Assembly: GCA_030654645.1 (NCBI GenBank)
Contig: JAURXC010000247.1
Coordinates: 1 to 11,757, forward strand
DNA: 11,757 bases
DNA from: Deltaproteobacteria bacterium
GTDB taxonomy: Bacteria; Desulfobacterota; Desulfuromonadia; Geobacterales; Pseudopelobacteraceae
Direction: 5' to 3'
Below the pieces are notes generated by a model. It was not told where the DNA came from. It did no database searches and saw only the letters and a program-made list of their open reading frames with translations. A program made the position numbers and the translations under genes. Shown piece after piece: positions 1 to 6,875 of the stretch (position 1 is its first letter; every line of letters starts with the position of its first letter).

Positions 1-1572
1 CTTGGTGGTAAAGAACGGTTCGAAGATTCGTGAAATGACCTCTTCCGACATGCCCATTCCCGTATCGCGCACGGATATCATCACATAGGAACCTTCTTTT
101 GCTCCACGGTTGAGAAATACAAAATTCGAATCCAGGTCAGCATTGGCCGTTTCAACCATGATTGTTCCACCGCGCTCCATTGCATCCCGGGCGTTGATGA
201 CAAGATTCATGATGATCTGTTCGATCTGGCTCGGATCAGCCATGACCTGTCCTACGTCAGTTGCAAGATTGGTGGTAAGGATTATGTTCTCACCGATCAG
301 GCGGCTGAGGATCTTGTGAAGACCTGAAATGAAAGTATTTACCTGAACCGGTTTGGGATCAAGGACCTGGCGACGTCCAAAACCCAGCAACTGCCTGATG
401 AGAGTAGTCGCACGCTCGCCTGCATTGAGCACTTGTTCTAGATCTTTTTTGGCCGGACTGTCGTCACCGATTTTCTGGATGGCCAATGTACTGAATCCGT
501 TTATAACTGTAAGTAGATTATTGAAGTCATGGGCGATGCCTCCCGCAAGTTGACCGATGGCCTCCATCTTTTGGGACTGCTTCAGCTGTTCCTGGGTTGC
601 TTTGCGAATAGTTTCCGCACGTGCAGAGCTGATGGCGAGTGAACATGGGTGAGTAAAAATATCAAAATCAGCTAAATCGTTGTCCGAATATCCGAACTCA
701 CAGTTTGCAAGGCCAATCATTCCGATTACAGATGAACCGACTTTCAGTGGGAATCCTACAAAACTGAATACTGTCGGAGAACACAATCGGCATGAACATG
801 TTTTCCACCGGTTGTCTTCTGCACTATTTACTACTATGGTTTTCTTCTCGATAATCGGTGCCATGAAAAGTGATGTGTGAAGCGGCACCTCATATGAACC
901 GTGGCGCAGTATTTCATATTGGATGTCACGATAACCGGATAAATCCTGTACCGATTCAACCGAAGTAGTTAATAATGACAGAGCAACCGCATTACCATTA
1001 GGCAATAGCTCTATAATTATTCCGAACGGGGAGTTAGTGCTCGCCATACAGGTTTCCAGAATAATACCAGCCATTTTAGACAGACTTCCATTTTCAATAA
1101 AATGGAGGTTGGCAATGTTTATCGATTCTATCAGTTTTATCTGCCGTTGGTGGCGTTCTTCGTTAAGCCGTACCAGTGTGATATCATCAGCAACCTTGAT
1201 AAAATGGGTTATCTCGCCATCATTACCCTTTATTGATGATATAACCGCTCGCTCATGATAAAAAGTTCCGTCCTTGCGACGATTAAAAAACTCACCGCTC
1301 CATTCGGCTCCACCCAGCAGGGTATCCCAGAGACGTTCATAGAATGCAGCCGACATTCTGCCTGATTTGAGAAATGCCGGCGATTTTCCGACCGCTTCAG
1401 CGTATGAAAATCCTGATGCCCTGCTGAATGCAGGATTCACATACTCAATGATACCCTTGCAATCGGTAATTATGACCTGTGCTGACCCAATCTCCGCGGC
1501 TCGATAGAATTTGCGAAGCTCGGTCTCTGCAAATTGACCTACTACATCATTTATCGAAGTGTCGGAGTTCAT
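1..1572 (-). CDS. PAS-GAF-type sensor histidine kinase (C-terminus beyond left edge)
   Basis: Cytoplasmic two-component kinase that should autophosphorylate on His and pass phosphate to a response regulator. I translated it by hand: 524 residues are in the window, open to the edge. A PAS domain lies at about 20-132 (IITDCKGIIEYVNPAF, then FFNRRKDGTFYHE). A divergent GAF-like domain at about 155-320 contains Cys259-x-Cys261-x-x-Cys264 and ends VGFPLKVGSSVIGMIGL. The HisKA helix has GGIAHDFNNLL with His348 as the phospho-acceptor. The HATPase domain has an N box (NLVINARDAM, Asn456/Asn460), a G1 box (DTGMGM, Asp503) and an F box (EPFFTTK) at the edge. The AHDFNN form of the H box is typical of hybrid-type kinases, so a C-terminal receiver could lie off-window. 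No membrane segment is seen. The ATG start is bounded by an in-frame TAA two codons upstream; the ribosome site (GGGAAG about 12 bases away) is weak. The gene is divergent from the exported-protein/comEC pair. Ligand and partner are unknown. Confidence 0.93.
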   Translation of the reverse strand, partial: MNSDTSINDVVGQFAETELRKFYRAAEIGSAQVIITDCKGIIEYVNPAFSRASGFSYAEAVGKSPAFLKSGRMSAAFYERLWDTLLGGAEWSGEFFNRRKDGTFYHERAVISSIKGNDGEITHFIKVADDITLVRLNEERHQRQIKLIESINIANLHFIENGSLSKMAGIILETCMASTNSPFGIIIELLPNGNAVALSLLTTSVESVQDLSGYRDIQYEILRHGSYEVPLHTSLFMAPIIEKKTIVVNSAEDNRWKTCSCRLCSPTVFSFVGFPLKVGSSVIGMIGLANCEFGYSDNDLADFDIFTHPCSLAISSARAETIRKATQEQLKQSQKMEAIGQLAGGIAHDFNNLLTVINGFSTLAIQKIGDDSPAKKDLEQVLNAGERATTLIRQLLGFGRRQVLDPKPVQVNTFISGLHKILSRLIGENIILTTNLATDVGQVMADPSQIEQIIMNLVINARDAMERGGTIMVETANADLDSNFVFLNRGAKEGSYVMISVRDTGMGMSEEVISRIFEPFFTTK

Positions 1573-1657
1573 GTTTTAACGATACTTCCCGTTGCTCTGA
1601 CAAGCAGCATAATAGATTAATTGTATTATCTCTATCTTCTATCACCCAATTGTCATG

Positions 1658-1686
1658 TTTTCAAGTAGCATAACCTGTGATATAGT
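1658..1686 (+). promoter_or_regulatory. Candidate sigma70-type promoter for the exported protein/comEC pair
   Basis: TTTTCA (1658-1663), a 17-base spacer and TATAGT (1681-1686) match the sigma70 -35/-10 consensus at 4/6 and 5/6. Transcription would begin near 1693 and leave a leader of about 68 bases before the ATG at 1761. It lies in the 188-base divergent gap 1573-1760, which otherwise holds no gene I can support. I found no equally good promoter for the kinase on the minus strand. This rests on consensus only. Confidence 0.4.
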
Positions 1687-1760
1687 GCCTTTGTAGGTTG
1701 CGGTCAAAAAACACGCGTAATATCAGTTTGTTGTAGCTGAAATCATCGGAGGCGATTTGC

Positions 1761-2915
1761 ATGCCACATCTTGTTAAGTTGATTGTTGTATCCATTGTCA
1801 TGTGTCAATCAATCGTTTGGGCTGCTGAAGTTAAAGAGGTGTTTACCCAAAAATTATTTGTAATGCGTATGTTTCAGCATTTATCCTGGAATCAGGGCTT
1901 ATCAAAAGAACCTGCGGACCGGGATTATCTGCAGATACTTGGCGGTAAGCGTACATTCAGATACGAAGCCGAAAATGCTTATAATGAAAATACGGACCGC
2001 GTTACCGTTAGGAACTTTACATTATACGGTCCGTTTACCGGCAAAGGTTGGTTATTGGGTGTTTCTGACACTACCGCGGTTGATTTTGCAGCACTGCTCC
2101 CGATTAAGGGTGAGTATGTGCTGAAAGCCGTGATCAAGGGCAATGGTTTCATCTGGAACATAGGCGACAAACAGTATCGAGCAGATTCAAGATCGGATGC
2201 TTTCAGTGAAGTGGAAATTGGAAAACTATCCCTGAATGCCGGAGTATTGAAAATCCAGGTTTCAATTCCACCGGAGGGAGCGATTGACTCATTTTCAGTA
2301 ACGGCACCGGATTATACACCAATACAGCCGGTTGCCGGCTGGCGTTTCAAGGAACCACTCACTGCCGGACAGCTGGCGGAAATAGTTGTTTCAATGTCGG
2401 GGCGCCATGAGCAACTGCAGGGTTCTGAAAATGATACTCCGAGGCGACTGTCAGTTTTTGAATCGGCGGTCATTCCTCCAACTGCTGCTCAAACCACTAT
2501 TGAAGAGTTTGGAAAATTCACTTCTCGCGAATGGGTCCGCTCAGATTACCGGGGAGCATCAATCCAGGTTCCTGTAAAAACCGCCAATGCCGGCTTCTAT
2601 GGGATTACTGCAAACGTGATGGGGGGGCGCATAACCGGTAGCGTCAATGAAACTCCGTTCGAAGCATTGGCCAAACCATATTTCGATACGGTGCGTCTGG
2701 GCTTGTTCCGTATGGAGTCCGGCGACAACCTGATTACGATTAACCTGCCGCCAATGGGGGGAATTGATTCGCTGGAACTCAGTATGAAAAACATGAGCTC
2801 CGACAGTTTTCTTGCTGTCAGCGGCATTAAAGGACCCGCTGAGCGTCTGATTTCGGTTGATGAGGCCGAGTCGGTGATAAAATCGGTTTCGGGTTCATAT
2901 TCGGTAAGAAGGTAG
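1761..2915 (+). CDS. Exported protein with two copies of a ~90-residue beta-type module, function unknown
   Basis: 384 residues. A signal peptide is visible: Lys6, a hydrophobic run to about residue 21, and a likely cut after VWA or WAA. The start is supported by GGAGG at 1748-1752, eight bases before the ATG. I do not recognise the family. The mature part contains two modules that align almost without gaps, residues 89-181 and 250-341. Each has (Y/F)G-x-FT-x3-W, then a G-x-Y/F strand, and a closing G-(G/A)-IDS-(F/L) motif. The alternating hydrophobic strands and few helices suggest a beta sandwich of carbohydrate-binding or galactose-binding-like type; that is inference. A short tail (342-384) follows, with no membrane anchor or sorting motif, so it is probably periplasmic or secreted. 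The stop lies nine bases before comEC, so the two are probably co-transcribed and translationally coupled. A role near DNA uptake is suggested only by position. A run of seven G at 2621-2627 lies within the frame. Confidence 0.85.
   Translation: MPHLVKLIVVSIVMCQSIVWAAEVKEVFTQKLFVMRMFQHLSWNQGLSKEPADRDYLQILGGKRTFRYEAENAYNENTDRVTVRNFTLYGPFTGKGWLLGVSDTTAVDFAALLPIKGEYVLKAVIKGNGFIWNIGDKQYRADSRSDAFSEVEIGKLSLNAGVLKIQVSIPPEGAIDSFSVTAPDYTPIQPVAGWRFKEPLTAGQLAEIVVSMSGRHEQLQGSENDTPRRLSVFESAVIPPTAAQTTIEEFGKFTSREWVRSDYRGASIQVPVKTANAGFYGITANVMGGRITGSVNETPFEALAKPYFDTVRLGLFRMESGDNLITINLPPMGGIDSLELSMKNMSSDSFLAVSGIKGPAERLISVDEAESVIKSVSGSYSVRR
2025..2303 (+). repeat. Duplicated protein module, copy 1 (residues 89-181)
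   Basis: First copy of a protein-level repeat in the exported protein. Landmarks are YGPFTGKGW at 89-97, GEYVLKAVIKG from 117, and EGAIDSFSVT ending at 181. The distance from the F of FT to the later Gly is 25 residues, the same as in copy 2, and Gly117 to Ile175 is 58 residues against 57. The DNA has diverged, so this is an old duplication rather than a recent tandem repeat. Confidence 0.7.
2508..2783 (+). repeat. Duplicated protein module, copy 2 (residues 250-341)
   Basis: Second copy. Landmarks are FGKFTSREW at 250-258, AGFYGITANVMGG from 277, and MGGIDSLELS ending at 341. It is separated from copy 1 by about 70 residues that include a proline-rich stretch near 184-190 and may form a linker or a small domain. 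Confidence 0.7.
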
Positions 2916-2924
2916 CTTGAAGTA

Positions 2925-5333
2925 ATGTTACGGCAATGGCCATTATTGATACCCTTTGTGTCAATGGCCGCCGGATTGTCAATTTCTTTATTCACGAACC
3001 AGACTTGCCCGATTCGAGTTTTGGCCGCCTGTTTTATCTGTCTGCTACTCTCCCTTTTTCATCGTGACCAACGTATAATTGCCACCTGTGTGGCCCTGTT
3101 CTTCTTTATCTGGGGATTATACGCCCTTACCCCATGGTTTTCTCCGGTTAAGTCACCAGCTTCAATCAGCAACAAAGTTTCAGGTGCTCCCGCTACGGTT
3201 GAAGGCATTGTTGCGGGGCGACCCTCTGTAACAGCTGATGGAAGCCGTGTGGTTGTAGAGGTAGAGCGCATCATAACTGAAAATAGAATTGAACCGGTTT
3301 GCGGATTGCTGCTGCTGTCCGTTTCCCAAGGCGAGGTTTCTCTCGTAAAAGGCGACAGAATCAGGTTCATGACGCAAATTGCATTACCTCATCGACTGGG
3401 CCTGCCGGGTGAATTTGATTACCCACGCTATCTTGCGTTCCAGGGAATAACAGCCACAGGCCGTGTTGTTTCACAGCAGGATATTGTCATGATTCGGGCC
3501 GCCGCCGAGGAATCCGTTCAAAGATCTATCGATATTGTTGCCAGAACTCTGGGGGATACCATTCGACAGGCGGTACCTGATGTCAGAATATCGTCGGTGC
3601 TTACCGCGCTCTTGCTTGGCGATCAAAAACGTATTCCGGAGAATCTTGCCGATGCCTATACCAGGGCCGGAGTCACTCACATCCTCTCCATTTCCGGATT
3701 CCATGTAGGTATCATTGCCGCGTTTATCAGTCTGATATCCCTTGGCATACTGACCCGTTTCGAATCTTTGGCGTTGCGGTGGAACGTACGCCGTATCTCG
3801 GTTCTGATTGCCATCCCGTCGATGGTGACCTATCTGTTTCTGACCGGAAACGCACCGGCTACGGCACGTTCAGTGATCATGCTGGTTGCCTGCGCCGTGG
3901 CGCTTTATGTTGAAAGAGAGACCGATGCCATCAATACGCTGCTGCTGGCGGCATGTTTTCTGATTGCGATCAACCCGGTGACACTGTTTGATGTGTCGTT
4001 CCAACTGTCGTTTATATCGTTATGGGGAATAATTGTTATAGTTCCGGTGTTGACTAAACGTTTCACTGCAGCGGTTCCCCGAAGATCACTAGTATTTATC
4101 CAGTTATTGGCGGCATCGGTCGCCGCCTCATGTGTGACATTGATACCGGTACTGCATACGTTCAAAGTGGCTTCCTTGAACGGAATTCTCGCAAATTTCC
4201 TGATAGTCCCATTGCTGGGGTATGGCGCGGTAATAAGCGGTTTCTGCGTTTTACCCTTGATAGTTATGGCGCCGAATCTTTCCGGGATTCTGCTCTGGCC
4301 GTCAACCAAGCTGATCTATCTTTCAAACCTTATCATCGAATGGTTTTCCGCTCTGCCGGTAATTCACTTCACCAGTGTCACTTCATGGGACATGATGTTC
4401 TTTCTGCTGTTCATGCTAATTGTGACATTTGTTCGCAGTGTTCGCCGCCGGTTTGCCCTTGCGGCGGTCGTGCCGCTTGCAGCGGTCATGATTCATGCGA
4501 CGGAGCCGCCGTCAACGGACGGGCGCTTGCATGTTACCATGTTGAGCGTTGGCCAGGCGGAATCGATGCTTCTTGGTCTGCCGGACGGATCGACCATGCT
4601 GGTGGATGGTGGCGGCTATCTTCAGGACAACGGCAGGGACTTCGGGCGAAGAATTCTTTTGCCGGCATTGGAGTCGCTTGGAATTCGCAGGATTGACCGG
4701 TTGATTATAACCCACGACCACCCGGATCATATTGGAGGATTGTCCTTTGTTGTGAAAAATATTACGGTTGGTGAATGCTGGACAACATCAAGTACATATT
4801 CAAGGTTGCATCACAGTGACCTGAGATACGCGCTGTCTGATCGGAAAATACCGGTTCGATTGCTTGCGGCCGGAGATTCAATCACTCTTGAATCCGGCGT
4901 GGATTTCAAAGTCATTTCACCCGGCCATCATGTGGTCAGGAATGATGGAGATGATATCCGGAACACAAATGAAGATTCTCTCGTGTTTCGTGTCAGTTTT
5001 GCTGAGTTCAGTATGCTCTTTACCGCTGACGCCGGTTTTGATGCGGAGCGAGAAATGATTTCGAGTGGCTGTGATCTTGGAGCAACCGTACTGAAAGTGG
5101 GACATCACGGGAGTGCCTATTCCACTTCAGAGGAATTCATTGATAAAGTCAGGCCGCGAATTGCACTGATATCGGCTGGAGCAGGCAATAAATTCGGATT
5201 GCCTTCCGAGAGAACAATTGATCTGCTGAAAACAAAAAACATCATGGTTTATCGTACAGACCGTGATGGTACTATCGAACTGGCAAGTGATGGCAAGAAT
5301 TTGAATGTCTATACCAGATATGGACCCGATTGA
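2925..5333 (+). CDS. comEC: ComEC/Rec2-family DNA internalization channel with C-terminal metallo-beta-lactamase domain
   Basis: Inner-membrane channel that carries single-stranded DNA into the cytoplasm during natural transformation. At 802 residues it is full length for the three-part family. The N-terminal part has hydrophobic segments at about 1-70 and an OB-fold-like region (about 80-185, ending PGEFDYPRYLAFQGI). The polytopic competence domain (about 200-510) holds ILSISGFHVG around His260 (usually SGLHVG), GNAPATARSVIM and DVSFQLSF. The metallo-beta-lactamase domain (about 520-795) holds LVDGGG, the HxHxDH metal site HDHPDH (His597, His599, Asp601, His602), Asp702 and GHHGS (His727, His728). 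The metal site looks intact, consistent with nuclease activity. Two positions are atypical: VGQAES where VGQGD is usual, and FGLPS where YGHPS is common. The ATG lies nine bases after the upstream stop, with only a weak ribosome site, which suggests coupling. No other competence gene is in the window. Confidence 0.95.
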   Translation: MLRQWPLLIPFVSMAAGLSISLFTNQTCPIRVLAACFICLLLSLFHRDQRIIATCVALFFFIWGLYALTPWFSPVKSPASISNKVSGAPATVEGIVAGRPSVTADGSRVVVEVERIITENRIEPVCGLLLLSVSQGEVSLVKGDRIRFMTQIALPHRLGLPGEFDYPRYLAFQGITATGRVVSQQDIVMIRAAAEESVQRSIDIVARTLGDTIRQAVPDVRISSVLTALLLGDQKRIPENLADAYTRAGVTHILSISGFHVGIIAAFISLISLGILTRFESLALRWNVRRISVLIAIPSMVTYLFLTGNAPATARSVIMLVACAVALYVERETDAINTLLLAACFLIAINPVTLFDVSFQLSFISLWGIIVIVPVLTKRFTAAVPRRSLVFIQLLAASVAASCVTLIPVLHTFKVASLNGILANFLIVPLLGYGAVISGFCVLPLIVMAPNLSGILLWPSTKLIYLSNLIIEWFSALPVIHFTSVTSWDMMFFLLFMLIVTFVRSVRRRFALAAVVPLAAVMIHATEPPSTDGRLHVTMLSVGQAESMLLGLPDGSTMLVDGGGYLQDNGRDFGRRILLPALESLGIRRIDRLIITHDHPDHIGGLSFVVKNITVGECWTTSSTYSRLHHSDLRYALSDRKIPVRLLAAGDSITLESGVDFKVISPGHHVVRNDGDDIRNTNEDSLVFRVSFAEFSMLFTADAGFDAEREMISSGCDLGATVLKVGHHGSAYSTSEEFIDKVRPRIALISAGAGNKFGLPSERTIDLLKTKNIMVYRTDRDGTIELASDGKNLNVYTRYGPD

Positions 5334-5346
5334 TTAATAAAGCTAT

Positions 5347-5376
5347 TTGACACTGTTTACGTAAATAGAGTACAAG
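5347..5376 (+). promoter_or_regulatory. Candidate promoter upstream of the Rec-GGDEF gene, with a palindrome in the spacer
   Basis: A perfect -35 hexamer TTGACA (5347-5352) is followed after 18 bases by TACAAG (5371-5376, 4/6 to the -10 consensus). The spacer contains the perfect 10-base palindrome TTTACGTAAA (5356-5365), well placed for a repressor or other dimeric regulator. The ATG at 5421 would have a leader of about 38 bases. The gene could also be read through from comEC, because no terminator hairpin is seen between them. Confidence 0.4.
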
Positions 5377-5420
5377 ATGTATTGATAATATTTATATTAC
5401 CCGCTTCGAAGTGACATTGA

Positions 5421-6785
5421 ATGAATACGATCCTTGTGGTTGAAGATGACAAGCTGTTTCGTGATATGTTTTCCGACCTTCTTAAAAGTGAAGGTTACCA
5501 GGTTGATTGTGCCTCCTGTGGTAGCGAAGCTCTCAAGATGCTTACCAGCAACCAATATGATCTGGTAGTTACAGATCTTGTCATGCCGGATATCAATGGC
5601 CTTGAGATTCTTTCGCATGTTCGTGAAAGTTATCCAACCGTCGATGTCATCATGGTTACAGGCAATGCAAATCTTGAATCTGCAATATATGCGTTGAAAC
5701 ACGGTGCCCGTGACTTTCTGACCAAGCCGGTTAATCCCGATGAGTTCAAGCATTCGGTTGCACAGTGCATGCAACAGCGCAGGTTGCTTGATGAAAATGA
5801 AGAGCTCAAAAAAATGCTCACACTGTTTCAGGCCAGCCAGGCAATTGCCGGTTGTCTCGATATAGGCAGGGTTTACCAGCTTCTGCTGGACTCGATTGCA
5901 CGCGAAACAGGAATCAGCAGAGCCATGGGTTTGTTTCTTGCCGGCGGTAAGCTGGAGTTGAATGAAACAAAAAACATATCGCCGGAATCGGGCAATATTC
6001 TTGCGGCTGAAATCCTGCTGGCACTGCCCGAGGCCACTCCTGAGCAGCATCTGATTCAGCATATCCAGCTGATCTCTCCCGATACACCGGATGGCTTCAG
6101 GGAGGCCTACCTGATTCATATCCTTAATCAGGCCGTTTACAGGGGTGTGATCGTACTCTTTAATGATCCGGACCGGGAGCTTCCCGATATAACTCCCTGC
6201 GGCAAAAACATCATTTTCCTGATCGAGCAGTCTGCCCATGCTTTTGAAAACGCCGAGACATTTTCCCACGCCAAGGAGATGCTTTTTATCGATGATATCA
6301 GCGGACTTTTTAATCACCGCTACCTGGATATCGCCCTGGACCGAGAAATGAAGAGGGTAGAGCGTTATGCTTCACATCTGGCGGTGCTCTTTATCGATGT
6401 GGACGGTTTCAAATTGGTGAATGATACTTACGGTCATTTGATTGGAAGCCGGGTGCTCGCGGAATTCGGAGCCCTGCTGAAAAAATCGGTTCGTGATGTT
6501 GACGTGGTTATCCGCTACGGTGGTGATGAGTATACAGCCATACTCGTGGAAACACCGGCCGAGTTGGCCCAGGTGGTCGCCGAGCGTATAAGGCAGCAGG
6601 TTGAAGCCCATCATTTCCTTGTTGAAGAAGGGCATGACATCCGTCTCACATGCAGTATCGGATACGCCTGTTGTCCCGACGATGCCGCCAGGAAAGAAGA
6701 TCTGATAGAGATGGCCGACAAGGCCATGTATGCTGGCAAGGCGGCCGGCAAGAACCGTATTCAGCGGATATCAATCGCTTCCTGA
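5421..6785 (+). CDS. Response regulator with GGDEF-family cyclase domain, probable Hypr (cGAMP) type
   Basis: Cytoplasmic cyclic-dinucleotide synthase controlled by phosphorylation; 454 residues. The receiver domain (1-120) has acidic Glu8-Asp9-Asp10, phospho-acceptor Asp52 (VVTDLVMPD), Thr80 and Lys102 (FLTKP). A helical link and a divergent GAF-like region fill about 125-285. The GGDEF domain (about 285-454) opens DDISGLFNHRYL, has the metal Asp326 (FIDVDGFK), guanine-contact Asn334, active-site GGDEY (367-371) and an inhibitory I-site RDVD (358-361) five residues before it. The Asp of the usual GHxxGD is Ser343. By spacing from Asn334 (nine residues) it matches PleD Asp344, and Ser there is the mark of Hypr enzymes such as Geobacter GacA (Ser347), which make 3',3'-cGAMP. 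I therefore expect cGAMP, probably with some c-di-GMP and c-di-AMP; this is inference. It precedes hisS, the order I recall (not checked) for Geobacter gacA. Spacing from comEC is 87 bases. The kinase partner is unknown. Confidence 0.9.
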   Translation: MNTILVVEDDKLFRDMFSDLLKSEGYQVDCASCGSEALKMLTSNQYDLVVTDLVMPDINGLEILSHVRESYPTVDVIMVTGNANLESAIYALKHGARDFLTKPVNPDEFKHSVAQCMQQRRLLDENEELKKMLTLFQASQAIAGCLDIGRVYQLLLDSIARETGISRAMGLFLAGGKLELNETKNISPESGNILAAEILLALPEATPEQHLIQHIQLISPDTPDGFREAYLIHILNQAVYRGVIVLFNDPDRELPDITPCGKNIIFLIEQSAHAFENAETFSHAKEMLFIDDISGLFNHRYLDIALDREMKRVERYASHLAVLFIDVDGFKLVNDTYGHLIGSRVLAEFGALLKKSVRDVDVVIRYGGDEYTAILVETPAELAQVVAERIRQQVEAHHFLVEEGHDIRLTCSIGYACCPDDAARKEDLIEMADKAMYAGKAAGKNRIQRISIAS

Positions 6786-6800
6786 GTGTTGTTCTCATAT

Positions 6801-6843
6801 GAGTCCGATCGGTGCGGTTCGTCTATGCCCGATCGGGCTTTTT
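6801..6843 (+). terminator. Rho-independent terminator after the Rec-GGDEF gene
   Basis: AGTCCGATCGG (6802-6812) pairs with CCGATCGGGCT (6829-6839) in an 11-bp stem with one G-T pair, a 16-base loop and a T5 run (6839-6843). It starts 16 bases after the stop codon. The palindrome CTCATATGAG (6794-6803) abuts its left arm. It should separate this transcript from hisS, although I see no good separate hisS promoter in the 32 bases that follow, so partial readthrough or attenuation is possible. Confidence 0.8.
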
Positions 6844-6875
6844 AATTCCATGCAAGAAATATATCGGGGTGAAAA

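Noticed and set aside
2621..2627. G7 run in the exported-protein gene as a phase-variation tract
   Set aside because: Seven bases is short for slippage control, and the reading frame is intact with a matching duplicate module downstream.
2597..2995. 132-residue minus-strand frame across the exported protein/comEC junction
   Set aside because: Antisense to the second module and to the comEC start; no family features and no ribosome site.
4130..4696. 188-residue plus-strand open frame inside comEC
   Set aside because: Overlaps comEC in another frame, where comEC is continuous and conserved through the metal-binding region.
5397..6317. 306-residue open frame on the minus strand
   Set aside because: Fully antisense to the receiver and GAF-like part of the Rec-GGDEF gene, whose motifs are unambiguous. 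The translation has no recognisable domain and no good ribosome site.
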